Positions 17,297 through 26,493 of a stretch of 32,665 nucleotides of DNA are shown in pieces; the stretch's first letter is position 1, and every line of letters starts with the position of its first letter. The notes below the pieces were generated by a model. It was not told the DNA's origin. It saw nothing but the letters and a program-made list of their open reading frames with translations, and made no database searches. Origin of the DNA: Bacteroidales bacterium (GTDB lineage: Bacteria; Bacteroidota; Bacteroidia; Bacteroidales; WCHB1-69); assembly GCA_031253655.1 (NCBI GenBank), contig JAIRVY010000160.1, positions 1 through 32,665 of the forward strand, read 5' to 3'. The position numbers and the translations under genes were made by a program.

Positions 17297-18430
17297 ATGA
17301 ATTTTACTCTGCAACATTCTGACTCAAAGACGAATGCCCGTACAGGCACCATTGGAACCGCACATGGTACAGTTGAAACTCCCATTTTTATGCCGGTGGG
17401 TACTGTGGGAGCAGTAAAAGCACTGCATATTAAAAATGTAAGAGAAGATGTGAAAGCCCAAATCATTTTGGGAAATACCTACCATTTATATCAACGTCCC
17501 GGATTGGAAGTGTTGCAGCAGGCTGGCGGACTTCACAAATTCAACGGTTGGAATCTACCCATTTTAACCGATAGCGGTGGTTATCAGGTGTTTTCGTTAA
17601 GCGATAACCGTAAAATAAAACCCGATGAGGGGGTATGGTTTCAGTCGCACATTGATGGCTCAAGACATCTTTTTAGCCCGGAAAAAGTGATGGATATTCA
17701 ACGAATTATAGGTGCGGACATTATTATGGCTTTCGACGAGTGCCCGCCCTACCCGTGTGAATACCAGTACGCAAGCAAATCGATGGAGATTACGCATCAA
17801 TGGTTAACCCGTTGCTGTACCCATTTTGATAATACCGAACCGCTTTACGGATACCAACAAATGTTATTTCCCATAGTGCAGGGAAGTGTATTTAAAGATT
17901 TGCGTATAAAATCAGCAGAATTTATTGCCAAACAGAACCGCGAAGGGAATGCCATTGGCGGAGTTTCTGTAGGAGAACCTACGGAGTTGCTGTATGAAAT
18001 GACCGACATCTGTTGTGGTATATTGCCGAAAGAAAAACCGCGCTACCTGATGGGCGTGGGAACTCCTGCCAATATTTTGGAGTGCATTAGTATGGGAATA
18101 GATATGTTCGACTGCGTAATGCCCACACGAAACGGCAGAAACGGAATGATTTTTACCTGGGACGGAATTTTGAATATGAGAAATGAAAAATGGAAACACG
18201 ATTTTACCCCTATTGACCTTAGTAGCAATTTGTTCGCAGATAGAGAGTACACCCGCGCTTATTTGCGCCATCTGTATATTGCCGAAGAGATGTTGGGACC
18301 AATGATTGGCAGCATTCACAATTTGCACTTCTATTTAGAACTAGTAAAAACGGCAAGAAAAAAAATATCGGATGGAACGTTTTCTTCCTGGAAATCAGAA
18401 ATATTACCAAAAATTTCAAAAAGATTATAG
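17297..18430 (+). CDS. tgt: tRNA-guanine (queuine) transglycosylase
   Basis: Exchanges guanine at position 34 of GUN-anticodon tRNAs for the queuosine precursor preQ1. ETPIFMPVGT, ILGNTYHLYQRPG, LTDSGGYQVFSL (nucleophile region), MAFDECPP, GGVSVGEP and the second catalytic patch FDCVMPTRNGRNG are all present. The ATG at 17297 is preferred to an upstream in-frame TTG at 17285 because family members begin with M-x-F-x-L. Oddity: the zinc site that normally reads C-x-C-x2-C before the RAYLRHL motif is replaced here by a stretch without cysteine (DLSSNLFADREYTRAYL). The later His of IHNLHFY is kept. From memory, other Bacteroidota enzymes share this loss. The M48 protease gene starts 2 bases after the stop. 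Confidence 0.96.
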   Translation: MNFTLQHSDSKTNARTGTIGTAHGTVETPIFMPVGTVGAVKALHIKNVREDVKAQIILGNTYHLYQRPGLEVLQQAGGLHKFNGWNLPILTDSGGYQVFSLSDNRKIKPDEGVWFQSHIDGSRHLFSPEKVMDIQRIIGADIIMAFDECPPYPCEYQYASKSMEITHQWLTRCCTHFDNTEPLYGYQQMLFPIVQGSVFKDLRIKSAEFIAKQNREGNAIGGVSVGEPTELLYEMTDICCGILPKEKPRYLMGVGTPANILECISMGIDMFDCVMPTRNGRNGMIFTWDGILNMRNEKWKHDFTPIDLSSNLFADREYTRAYLRHLYIAEEMLGPMIGSIHNLHFYLELVKTARKKISDGTFSSWKSEILPKISKRL

Positions 18431-18432
18431 TT

Positions 18433-19233
18433 ATGAAAAAAATCAAATTTACCTTATTTTTTGTGCTAATTGTAACACTCTTTGGCACAACATCTTCATG
18501 CGAAAAACCGCTGAATCTCTTTTCTGTAAACGATGATATTGAATTCGGCAAGCAGTTCGACCAGGAAATAAAGAACAATCGCGATTTTGTTATCTTGGAT
18601 GAAAAGCAGTACGCGAAGGCCTATCAAATTATTAATCAGTACAAAAGTAAATTGTTAGCAACCGAAAAAGTGGATTATTTCGATAAGTTTTCCTGGACGG
18701 TGAGAATTATTAGAGACGACAACACTGTGAATGCATTCGCAGTGCCGGGCGGATATCTCTATTTTTATACCGGACTAATAAATATATTAGACAATGAAGC
18801 AGAGTTTATCGGAGTATTGGCGCACGAGATGGCGCATGTTGCTCGCCGGCACTCTACCGCACAACTCACAAAAGCATATGGAATAGACCTGTTGCTTTCG
18901 TTGCTGCTTGGAAAAAATAGCAACCAATGGGTGAAAATTGCCTCCGGCCTTGCTTCAGGTTTGCTGGAATTAAAGTTCTCAAGAGACGACGAATTTGAGG
19001 CCGATAAATATGCCGTAAGATATACTTATGTAACCGATTGGGATGCGCGGGGAGTGGCAGATTTTTTCAAAAAAATGGACTCTCAAAAACCAATTCCCAC
19101 GTTTTTGAGTACACACCCGGCAGATAAAGACCGAATTGCAGCCATAATAAAAGAATTTGAAGCATTAGGTGGGGTGCCGGGAAAAACTTTTGAGGAGAAT
19201 TACAAGATATTTATAGAATCATTAAAAAATTAG
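18433..19233 (+). CDS. M48-family zinc metalloprotease, lipoprotein
   Basis: A 266-residue predicted lipoprotein: hydrophobic signal 1-19 and lipobox-like TTSSC with the acylated Cys at 23. The zinc protease core is complete: HEMAH at 131-135 supplies His131, Glu132 and His135, and DDEFEADKYAV provides the third ligand at Glu187 with the following A-D. VNAFAVPGGYLYFYTGL just before the active site is the conserved edge strand of M48 proteases. It resembles LoiP/BepA-type envelope quality-control proteases but lacks any TPR domain. STHPADKDRI (about 225-234) is the family's C-terminal motif. It sits 2 bases after tgt and is thus probably translated from the same message. Confidence 0.92.
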   Translation: MKKIKFTLFFVLIVTLFGTTSSCEKPLNLFSVNDDIEFGKQFDQEIKNNRDFVILDEKQYAKAYQIINQYKSKLLATEKVDYFDKFSWTVRIIRDDNTVNAFAVPGGYLYFYTGLINILDNEAEFIGVLAHEMAHVARRHSTAQLTKAYGIDLLLSLLLGKNSNQWVKIASGLASGLLELKFSRDDEFEADKYAVRYTYVTDWDARGVADFFKKMDSQKPIPTFLSTHPADKDRIAAIIKEFEALGGVPGKTFEENYKIFIESLKN

Positions 19234-19261
19234 AAATGCTAGTTTGTTTCAAAAAAAAATC

Positions 19262-19269
19262 TATTTTCG
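19262..19269 (+). promoter_or_regulatory. Candidate -7 box for the L31 gene
   Basis: TATTTTCG differs by one base from TAnnTTTG and is followed by CCGCCC. A TTTG lies at 19243-19246, with a spacer of 15 bases, shorter than usual. The L31 start is 27 bases downstream. Confidence 0.4.
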
Positions 19270-19295
19270 CCGCCCTTAATTAAAAACCTATTATT

Positions 19296-19559
19296 ATGAA
19301 AAAAGATATCCATCCAAAAGAGTATAGGGCTGTGATTTTCAAAGATATGTCGAATGAATATGCTTTCTTAAGCAAATCAACAGTTAAAACAAAAGACACT
19401 ATTGTTTGGGAAGACGGCAAAGAATATCCGCTAATAAAACTTGAAATATCAAACACTTCGCACCCCTTCTTCACCGGAAAGATGAAATTGGTGGATACTG
19501 CAGGCCGCGTGGACAAATTCCGAAGTAAATATGCAAAACTTTTAGACAAGAAAAACTAA
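19296..19559 (+). CDS. rpmE2: 50S ribosomal protein L31, type B
   Basis: 87 residues beginning [17 protein letters not shown], with [19 protein letters not shown] and [14 protein letters not shown], the hallmark patches of L31. The zinc-binding cysteines of type A L31 are absent and the length fits the cysteine-free type B form. In organisms with both types the B form replaces the zinc form under zinc limitation, but in many Bacteroidota it is the only L31, so no zinc regulation is claimed. A strong terminator follows. Confidence 0.97.
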   Translation: MKKDIHPKEYRAVIFKDMSNEYAFLSKSTVKTKDTIVWEDGKEYPLIKLEISNTSHPFFTGKMKLVDTAGRVDKFRSKYAKLLDKKN

Positions 19560-19578
19560 AAGTGAATAAATATCGTTT

Positions 19579-19620
19579 AAATTGAGGCTTTTTTCAACAA
19601 AAGGCCTCAATTTTTATTTT
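19579..19620 (+). terminator. Intrinsic terminator after L31
   Basis: ATTGAGGC (19581-19588) pairs with GCCTCAAT (19604-19611) around a 15-base T- and A-rich loop; the stem is extended by flanking A:T pairs and followed by TTTTTATTTT. It ends the L31 transcript 20 bases after the stop. The next gene's ATG at 19627 lies immediately behind it, so read-through or a promoter within the hairpin region must supply that gene. Confidence 0.85.
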
Positions 19621-19626
19621 AGTACT

Positions 19627-20787
19627 ATGAATATTATTTTGTTCGACAACCAAACCAGTGCGCAATTGCTACCGCTTACATTTACGCGCCCGGTAGCAGA
19701 AATCAGAATCGGAATTTCAACTATTCGCGAAAAATGGGAATATGCCCTTAAAACCGAATCTTCGTTTTTTACGCAAGATTATTTATCTGAACTGTTTCCT
19801 TGCAAAATTACAAACGATAATCTGTTTATTGCCGGAAACTTACTACCTGACGCATTATTGGTTAATGCTACAAAAAAACTCGTTATAGGTGAGGTGTTAA
19901 AAGATAATAAACAAAATGTGCTGGCTTTGCGAGCCGGCAGTTTTGAAGAGTTTTCGGCATTAGAGAGCTTTAATACAATTATTTACACCGGTGATTTTAA
20001 GAGCATTAACTCAAAACAGGATATTTTTTCATTAAATAACGTAATATTATGTAACGATTTTCTCGCGCTTACAAAACGAAGAAAAAGCGAAATTTTGCCT
20101 GCCTCCAACAAATTGATTGGCGACCCCAAAAATCTTTTCATTGAAAAAGGCGCAAACATTGAAGGCGCTATCATTAATTGCGAAACAGGTCCGGTTTATA
20201 TCGGCAGCAATTCTATGATTATGGAAGGTAGCTATATTCGAGGACCTTTTGCATTATTGGGCAATTCTGTGGTAAAAATGGGAGCAAAAATTTACGGAGC
20301 AACAACCATTGGACCTTATTGCAAAGTGGGAGGCGAACTCAACAACGTGGTAATGTTTGGCTACTCCAACAAGGCGCATGAGGGCTTTCTCGGCAATGCG
20401 GTAATAGGAGAGTGGTGCAACATAGGGGCAGGAACTGACGCGTCGAATATGAAAAACAACTACGGCGAAGTGGCACAATGGAACTATGCCACAAAAGCTT
20501 ATGAAAACACGGGACTTCAATTTTGCGGGTTAATGATGGGCGACCACTCAAAGTGCAGCATCGGAACGATGTTTAACACAGGCACGGTAGTTGGCATGGG
20601 GTGCAATTTGTTCGGTTCCGACTTTCACAGAACTTTTATCCCTTCATTTTCAATGGGAAACCGCAGCAAAGGATATACCCAAAATTCAATAGAAAACGTG
20701 TTGGAATCCGAGAGAGCGATGATGCAGCGTAGGGGCATTACCATGAGCGCGGCGTATGAAAATATGCTTGTGCATCTCCGTGTATAA
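19627..20787 (+). CDS. GlmU-like sugar nucleotidyltransferase/acyltransferase (alternative Bacteroidota type)
   Basis: A 386-residue protein with an N-terminal degenerate nucleotidyltransferase half (MNIILFDNQTSAQLLPLTFTRP) and a C-terminal left-handed beta-helix of hexapeptide repeats (about 180-345: EGAIINCETGPVYIGSNSMI, IYGATTIGPYCKVGG, AVIGEWCNIGAGT). It resembles the 'alternative GlmU' family of Bacteroidota, proposed to make UDP-GlcNAc by acetylating glucosamine-1-phosphate and attaching UMP. The usual L-A-x-G-x-G-T-R-M signature of classical GlmU is replaced by PLTFTRPVAEIRIGISTI, in keeping with that family. The ATG at 19627 is chosen because the upstream extension runs through the L31 terminator. 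Activity is inferred from family only. Confidence 0.85.
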   Translation: MNIILFDNQTSAQLLPLTFTRPVAEIRIGISTIREKWEYALKTESSFFTQDYLSELFPCKITNDNLFIAGNLLPDALLVNATKKLVIGEVLKDNKQNVLALRAGSFEEFSALESFNTIIYTGDFKSINSKQDIFSLNNVILCNDFLALTKRRKSEILPASNKLIGDPKNLFIEKGANIEGAIINCETGPVYIGSNSMIMEGSYIRGPFALLGNSVVKMGAKIYGATTIGPYCKVGGELNNVVMFGYSNKAHEGFLGNAVIGEWCNIGAGTDASNMKNNYGEVAQWNYATKAYENTGLQFCGLMMGDHSKCSIGTMFNTGTVVGMGCNLFGSDFHRTFIPSFSMGNRSKGYTQNSIENVLESERAMMQRRGITMSAAYENMLVHLRV

Positions 20788-20796
20788 TTATTTTTC

Positions 20797-20804
20797 TATA
20801 TTTG
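20797..20804 (+). promoter_or_regulatory. -7 promoter box for the large T9SS cargo gene
   Basis: TATATTTG followed by TCGCCC matches TAnnTTTG exactly, giving a leader of about 40 bases before the ATG at 20850. It indicates that the large secreted protein has its own promoter rather than depending on the GlmU-like gene. Confidence 0.6.
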
Positions 20805-20849
20805 TCGCCCTATTAATGCGAAGTCTAATATTCAATAAATTATAATCTT

Positions 20850-23800
20850 ATGAAAAAAATCTTATCTTTTTTTATGATGATGATTCTATTTGGAATCATA
20901 AATGCACAAACCGTAACCGTTTTTTCCGAAAATATGGGAAACACATCTGTTGTAGGTAATATTCCAATTGCTACCCATACGGGCTTTCAGAATTATGGAA
21001 TACTTACTTTTACGGGCGATACAGATGTACGATCAACAACTGTTTCAGCTGGTTATACAGGTGCATCAGGTGGCAATAATGTTTTCATCACAAATCAACA
21101 AAACAGATATTTTACAATATCCGGCATAAATACTTCAGGAAAAACTGATTTGGGATTGTCGTTTGGTTTTTGGAAACAGGGTAATGCTACTAATCCAATT
21201 ACAAGTTCGCAATTTATTGTTGAAGTGGCTACCGACTATAATCCTACAACCAATACGGGAACATTTTCCCAACTTTCTTACCCCACTGTTTCTACAGCAT
21301 CCGCTTGGAGTTTGGTAACCATTGACGGAGGAACCATTCCGGCTTCTTCAACTTTATCTATCCGTTTTAAGCAAAATCAAACTAATCAGCAAATTAGAAT
21401 TGATGATGTTAAGTTAACATGCGCTGGAACTGTTGTAGCAACTCCGGTAATCTCACCGGCCGGAGGAGCATTTACTGTACCAAAAACCGTATCTATTACC
21501 TGTGCTACTGCAGGCGCTGATATTTACTATACAACAAATGGAGATGCTCCTTCCGCATCTTCAACGCTTTACACTTCCCCTATACTTTTGGATGTAAATG
21601 GGACTTACACTGTAAAGGCCATTGCAATAAAAGCAGGAATTGATGATAGCGAAATTGCGACTACCACTTATACTATTCAGATTTTTGCTGCAGGCGAGTG
21701 TGATAAATTTGAAGACTTTGAGGCAGCAGCGTGGGTAGGTTCAACCTATGCCCCAAGAAATGTTACCGACCTTGACGGAAATTTATGGCGTGTGTCCGGT
21801 GTGGGTACCATGGATGCTAGCGACCACTATTTCGATGCCCGTGCTATCCGCTTAAGAGGAAATGCATCAGACACATTAAGTCTTCAAAATAGAATTGAAA
21901 TGCAGTTTGACAAAGCCGGATTAGGAACAGTTTCGTTTGATTATGCTTCTTATAGCAATCATAGCGGCGGGATTATCAACTTGGAATATTCTACTAATGG
22001 TGGGACAAGTTGGATTAATTCAGGTTCAAAAACGGTTCCTTCCTGGGCTGGCGGTGGCTCTAATTTTCTGAAAGCCGTGTACGATGTAAACATCCCCGGA
22101 AATGTGCGAATAAAAATTACTAAAAACTCGCAAACAACCTCATCCTCAGTGAATATTGATAACCTTTGTATGACCGACTTCAACGGAATTCTTGCTACCC
22201 CAACCTTTGACCCTCCGGGCGGAAATGTTCTTACCACACAAATAGTTTCTATCGAATGTGCAATACCGGGCGTTACTATCAGATATACTACTAATGGAAC
22301 GGAGCCTACTACAACATCTGCCATTTATTCTACCCCACTTACAATTTCATCAACAACTATCCTTAAAGCGAAAGCATTTTTCAGCACATATACCCCATCT
22401 GCTACAGCCACTGCCGAATATAACTTTCCTATTGAAGTAGCGAATATAGCCGCATTCAAAGCACATAACACCCCTACTGCAACTACCTACAACTACAAAA
22501 TTACGGGCAATGTTACATTTATCTATCAGAATGGAAGAAACATTTATATAAAAGATGCTTCCGCAGGATTGTTGGTTTACGACAACTCACCTGCAACTAT
22601 CACTCACCAATATACAAACGGAGATGTTATTTCCGGTGGAATAATAGGTTCTTGCCTGATGTATAACGGGTTATTTGAATTTATTCCTAAAGTTAACTTT
22701 GCAGCTGGAACGCCCGGCGCTACGGTGCAACCTACTACGCTCACCATGTCGAACCTCCTCGCTAATTTTAGTAGTTATGAATCACAGTTGGTAAAATTGG
22801 ATGAAGTTCAGTTTGCTACAGGTACCTTTGGAACAGGTAATGCCGGAAATATTAACATTTTCCAAAACACCAGCCAAATGATTTGCAGAAACCATTTTGC
22901 GACTTTCACAGGATTTGTAACCGACCCCGATACAAGATACAATGTAACCGGTTTCGTTATTCCGTTTAATGCAGACAGGCAAATTGCACCTAGAGATGCC
23001 GTTAATGATATAAAGAAAACAGAATACACCATCTCTCTCTCAGCTTCCCCCGCCTCCGGTGGTAATCCAACAGGCGGCGGAACTTACCACTACAATGAAA
23101 ATATTACCGTTCAAGCAAACCCTTCTACCGGATACGACTTTGTAAACTGGACCGAAGGCGGCACTGTTGTGAGTACAAATACAAACTATATTTTCACTGT
23201 TACCGGGGCAAGAAGTTTGGTTGCCAATTATGTGCTAAAAACTTATACCATTGCAGTCTCTGCTAACCCTGTTGCAGGCGGTACCGCTTCAGGCGGAGGT
23301 ACTTATACCCACAACAATCCCGTATCTCTAACTGCAACTGCAAATACAGGATACCACTTTGTGAACTGGACCGAAAGCGGAACACCTGTATCTACTGCTA
23401 ATCCTTATAATTTTACGGCTACAGGAAACAGAATTTTGGTAGCAAACTTTGTCCTTAATTCATATAATATTGCCGTTTCTGCCAATCCGGGCGCTGGCGG
23501 AGCTGTTGGCGGCGGAGGAAGTTATAACCACTTCTCTACCGCTATTGTTACTGCTACGCCAAACGAGGCCTACAACTTTATTAACTGGACAGAAGGCGGC
23601 GTTCAGCAATCTACAAACCAAAACTACTCTTTTACAGTTACGGGTCCAAGAACTTTAGTGGCAAATTTCCTGATAAAAACTTATAATATTACCTCTTCTG
23701 CCGGAACAGGCGGAACGATTACACCGGTGGGTATTAATTCGGCAAACTATGGCACACAGCCTGAGTATATAATTCAACCTGGCTCAGGATACCATATCCA

Positions 23801-26312
23801 ATATATATTTGTTGACGGGTATGCCATTAACTATACCATTGACCCTGAATCTTCATTACCTTATACCTACAAATTTGACCCGGTTTACGCACCACATACC
23901 ATTAGTGTTACTTTTGCGCAGAATTGTTATGCTTTAAATCCGGGTAATATCCCCGGTGCAGGCGCAACTATCACTATGAGCCCAGCCGGATGCGTGCAAC
24001 ACGATCATCCTGTTACCTTCACCATTACTACCGATTGTTACCAAATTTCTCAAATTTTGGTGAACAATACACCTGTAACCATTCAAACACCATACGCTGC
24101 TACTTATACCATTAATAACGTTACCGGCAAACTTCCTTTAATAGCGGTAACAACCGAAGTTGACCAATATACAATTACAGCAACACCAACAAACAACCCC
24201 AACGGCGCAATTATCCCTTCGGGAATGCAATTCGTAGATTGCGGAAAGGATAAAACTTTCACGTTTGAAACAGAATTTGGTTATAGAGTAAAAACTCTTC
24301 TTATTGATAATGTTTCCGTACCCGTTCCGGTTTCAAACAGTTATATGTTTAAAAATGTTAGAACAAATCGTACTATTCATATAGAATTTGAAGAATACCC
24401 GCAAGTGATTATCCAGTTTGGACCCAGCGCAGCACAAGGAATGGGCGGCAGGGTATTCCCTACCTATAAACCTGACGCAGTTAACTATATCCCAGTTGAT
24501 TCAGGAACAGTGGCTTACCCATTCTCTATTGTTCCCGATCCCGGATATATGATTGAATATGTTTATGTGGATAATGTAATCAATATAAATGCAGCCCTTA
24601 CAGGAACATACATATTCCAAAACATACATAGCAACCATTCCATTTTTGCTACTTTCAAACCAATCATGCTTACAATTACTGCCACAGCAACCGGAAATGG
24701 TATTTTGACACCCAATGGAGCAGTGCAAGTGCAACACGGAGCAAATCAAACCTTTATGGCACTTCCGGGTGACGGACATTACCTTGCCGCTATTTATGTG
24801 GATGGCGTTTATGATGATGCGGCAACGGCAGCCGGCTCTTATACATTTAATAATGTAACTGCAAACCACACTATTTCGGCAAATTTTGCCCCAAATCAAT
24901 ACATCATTACTGCCACACACGGTGCTTATGGAACAATTACTCCTTTCGGCGATATTAATGTAGAGCACGGCACAAGTCAAACTTTCTACTTTACCCCTAT
25001 TACCGGCTACCAAGTAGCAAAAGTATTAATTGACGGAATAGAAAATCCTGCCGCTGCTTTTAACGGTTTCTTTACTTTTGTTAATATTACTCAAGGACAT
25101 ACAATCCACGTAACATTTACCATTAAAATCTTCGCAATTACGACTACGTTTTCTCCGGGAGGAAATGTTTATCCTGCAGGAATACAATATGTTGAATATA
25201 ACACCCACTCTCCAATCTTTGTTTTTAATCCCGACCCTGGTTATATTGTGAAACAGGCAATTATTGATGGTATAAATGATCCATTGGCCGTATATAACGG
25301 AGAATACCGTTTCTTAAATGTAGATGCTAACCATACCATCTATGTTGTTTTTGCAAAAGATAAATATACCGTCACCGCTTCTACAACTCCGGGCGGAGTT
25401 ATTAATCCTGCCGGTGAAGTAGTAATTCCTACCGGTACAGACAAAACTTTCTTCTTTGAGCCTTATGCAGGTTATCAGTTGGCGCGTGTTATTATCGATG
25501 GTATTAACCACCCCGATGCTGTTCAAGCTGGCTTCTATACTTTTGTTGATATAATGAACGACCATAGTATTGAAGCACAATTTGAAAAGAAGTTGTATCA
25601 GATTTTCTTACCTGATACTAACGAGGGCGCTGTGGTTGTTCCGGTGGGAGGCTCAAGCACTTCGGTAGAGTATGGCGCACAGTTCAATTTCGTGGTTGCC
25701 CCGCTGGAAGGATATACACAATCTGAATTCTCAGTACGGGCAAACAATATCGTAATTCAAGCAATTGGAGGTATTTATTCAATCTACAATATTTCTATTG
25801 ACCAATATATTACTGTTGATGGACTTGAGTTGAACACCTACACTATTACCGCCAAAGCAAATATGGGCGGAATTATTAAGCCTGCCGGTATTTATCAAGT
25901 AAAACACGGCGACAGCAAAACTTTTGAGATGGTTCCCAATCAGGAATACAAAGTTTCTGATGTTGTGGTTAATGGCGTATCAGAAGGTGCTATAACCTTT
26001 TATACTTTCCATAATGTTAAAGCTAACGGAACCCTGAATGCTTATTTTAAATACTGCGAAGTTGGTATTGACAATAACGAAAAAGGTTTTATCCGTGTGT
26101 TTTGCACTAACAACGTGGTTACTATTGAGAATAAAGACCTTGTGCCTATTAAGCAAATTGAAGTTATTGATATGTTGGGAAGTGTTTTGTGGTGCGGACA
26201 GGCAAACGGTGATAAAACCGAAATTACCTTAAAAGTTGCAAAAGGTATCTATATGATTCGCGTAACAAGGGAAGAGGGTCACCAAACTGTAACAAAAGTA
26301 AGCATATACTAA
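20850..26312 (+). CDS. Secreted 1820-residue repeat protein with T9SS type A sorting domain
   Basis: Signal peptide 1-19 (ends NAQ). Then: a jelly-roll-like region (about 20-196); a chitobiase C-terminal-like (CHB_HEX_C_1) domain at about 198-277 with IYYTTNGDAPSASSTLYTSP; a second jelly-roll-like region (280-445) opening CDKFEDFE; a second CHB_HEX_C_1-like domain (447-527) with IRYTTNGTEPTTTSAIYSTP; an OB-like domain (528-722) with GNVTFIYQNGRNIYIKDAS; three InlB-type 73-residue repeats (725-943); ten divergent repeats of about 75-85 residues (944-1737); and a C-terminal T9SS type A sorting domain (1738-1820) with IEVIDMLGSVLW and GIYMIRVTREEG. It is therefore exported by Sec, carried over the outer membrane by T9SS and probably anchored or released after tail cleavage. 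No catalytic residues were recognised; adhesion or surface structure is the likely role. Confidence 0.9.
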   Translation: MKKILSFFMMMILFGIINAQTVTVFSENMGNTSVVGNIPIATHTGFQNYGILTFTGDTDVRSTTVSAGYTGASGGNNVFITNQQNRYFTISGINTSGKTDLGLSFGFWKQGNATNPITSSQFIVEVATDYNPTTNTGTFSQLSYPTVSTASAWSLVTIDGGTIPASSTLSIRFKQNQTNQQIRIDDVKLTCAGTVVATPVISPAGGAFTVPKTVSITCATAGADIYYTTNGDAPSASSTLYTSPILLDVNGTYTVKAIAIKAGIDDSEIATTTYTIQIFAAGECDKFEDFEAAAWVGSTYAPRNVTDLDGNLWRVSGVGTMDASDHYFDARAIRLRGNASDTLSLQNRIEMQFDKAGLGTVSFDYASYSNHSGGIINLEYSTNGGTSWINSGSKTVPSWAGGGSNFLKAVYDVNIPGNVRIKITKNSQTTSSSVNIDNLCMTDFNGILATPTFDPPGGNVLTTQIVSIECAIPGVTIRYTTNGTEPTTTSAIYSTPLTISSTTILKAKAFFSTYTPSATATAEYNFPIEVANIAAFKAHNTPTATTYNYKITGNVTFIYQNGRNIYIKDASAGLLVYDNSPATITHQYTNGDVISGGIIGSCLMYNGLFEFIPKVNFAAGTPGATVQPTTLTMSNLLANFSSYESQLVKLDEVQFATGTFGTGNAGNINIFQNTSQMICRNHFATFTGFVTDPDTRYNVTGFVIPFNADRQIAPRDAVNDIKKTEYTISLSASPASGGNPTGGGTYHYNENITVQANPSTGYDFVNWTEGGTVVSTNTNYIFTVTGARSLVANYVLKTYTIAVSANPVAGGTASGGGTYTHNNPVSLTATANTGYHFVNWTESGTPVSTANPYNFTATGNRILVANFVLNSYNIAVSANPGAGGAVGGGGSYNHFSTAIVTATPNEAYNFINWTEGGVQQSTNQNYSFTVTGPRTLVANFLIKTYNITSSAGTGGTITPVGINSANYGTQPEYIIQPGSGYHIQYIFVDGYAINYTIDPESSLPYTYKFDPVYAPHTISVTFAQNCYALNPGNIPGAGATITMSPAGCVQHDHPVTFTITTDCYQISQILVNNTPVTIQTPYAATYTINNVTGKLPLIAVTTEVDQYTITATPTNNPNGAIIPSGMQFVDCGKDKTFTFETEFGYRVKTLLIDNVSVPVPVSNSYMFKNVRTNRTIHIEFEEYPQVIIQFGPSAAQGMGGRVFPTYKPDAVNYIPVDSGTVAYPFSIVPDPGYMIEYVYVDNVININAALTGTYIFQNIHSNHSIFATFKPIMLTITATATGNGILTPNGAVQVQHGANQTFMALPGDGHYLAAIYVDGVYDDAATAAGSYTFNNVTANHTISANFAPNQYIITATHGAYGTITPFGDINVEHGTSQTFYFTPITGYQVAKVLIDGIENPAAAFNGFFTFVNITQGHTIHVTFTIKIFAITTTFSPGGNVYPAGIQYVEYNTHSPIFVFNPDPGYIVKQAIIDGINDPLAVYNGEYRFLNVDANHTIYVVFAKDKYTVTASTTPGGVINPAGEVVIPTGTDKTFFFEPYAGYQLARVIIDGINHPDAVQAGFYTFVDIMNDHSIEAQFEKKLYQIFLPDTNEGAVVVPVGGSSTSVEYGAQFNFVVAPLEGYTQSEFSVRANNIVIQAIGGIYSIYNISIDQYITVDGLELNTYTITAKANMGGIIKPAGIYQVKHGDSKTFEMVPNQEYKVSDVVVNGVSEGAITFYTFHNVKANGTLNAYFKYCEVGIDNNEKGFIRVFCTNNVVTIENKDLVPIKQIEVIDMLGSVLWCGQANGDKTEITLKVAKGIYMIRVTREEGHQTVTKVSIY
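23022..23678 (+). repeat. Three InlB-type protein repeats, 219 bp each
   Basis: Repeats start at about 23022, 23241 and 23460, each 73 codons. Shared residues: S-A-x-P-x-x-G-G near the start, GGG-x-Y, GYxFVNWTE in the middle, and VTG-x-R-x-LVANF at the end. This is the GW/W-x-E pattern of bacterial InlB/divergent InlB B-repeats. Length is constant, unlike the following ten copies, suggesting recent tandem duplication. Confidence 0.85.
23679..26060 (+). repeat. Ten divergent repeats of the secreted protein
   Basis: Units begin near 23679, 23920, 24163, 24394, 24660, 24895, 25125, 25360, 25588 and 25835. The common pattern is YxITA at the start, G-x-I-x-P-x-G-x-x-x-V-x-x-G early on, TFxFxPxxGY in the middle, V-x-V/I-DG-I-x-x-P, then a tail such as YTFxNVxxNHTIxxxF. 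Copies five to eight are closest to one another; the first two, the fourth and the ninth are the most diverged. They appear to be relatives of the three preceding InlB-type repeats that lost the central Trp. Confidence 0.8.
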
Positions 26313-26354
26313 AAGAGTAAGAGCTCTCTTTCAAGTGAATAAGAACTCTTTTTG
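26311..26354 (+). terminator. Possible terminator after the T9SS cargo gene
   Basis: AAAAGAGT (26311-26318) can pair with ACTCTTTT (26345-26352), followed by a short T run. The loop of about 26 bases is long and internal pairing is weak, so the call is tentative. The remaining 140 bases up to the convergent gene at 26494 show nothing else. Confidence 0.4.
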
Positions 26355-26493
26355 TGTTCATTCTCTATTGCCCACTCGAAAAACTTGTTAAATCGGGAAG
26401 ATTGACAAAATCAAATATTAACAACAGAGGATATAACAAATACTTACAATTTATATTTGTATGTGCTATTATACCAACTCAAAACTCTAAACT

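Noticed and set aside
19582..19626. Upstream TTG start for the GlmU-like protein
   Set aside because: The extension translates the stem-loop terminator of the L31 gene and has no family counterpart.
24501..25013. 170-codon antisense Cys/Ser-rich frame in the repeat protein
   Set aside because: Arises from the repetitive codons of the sense strand; the Cys-rich look is a by-product of GCA/ACA-type codons.
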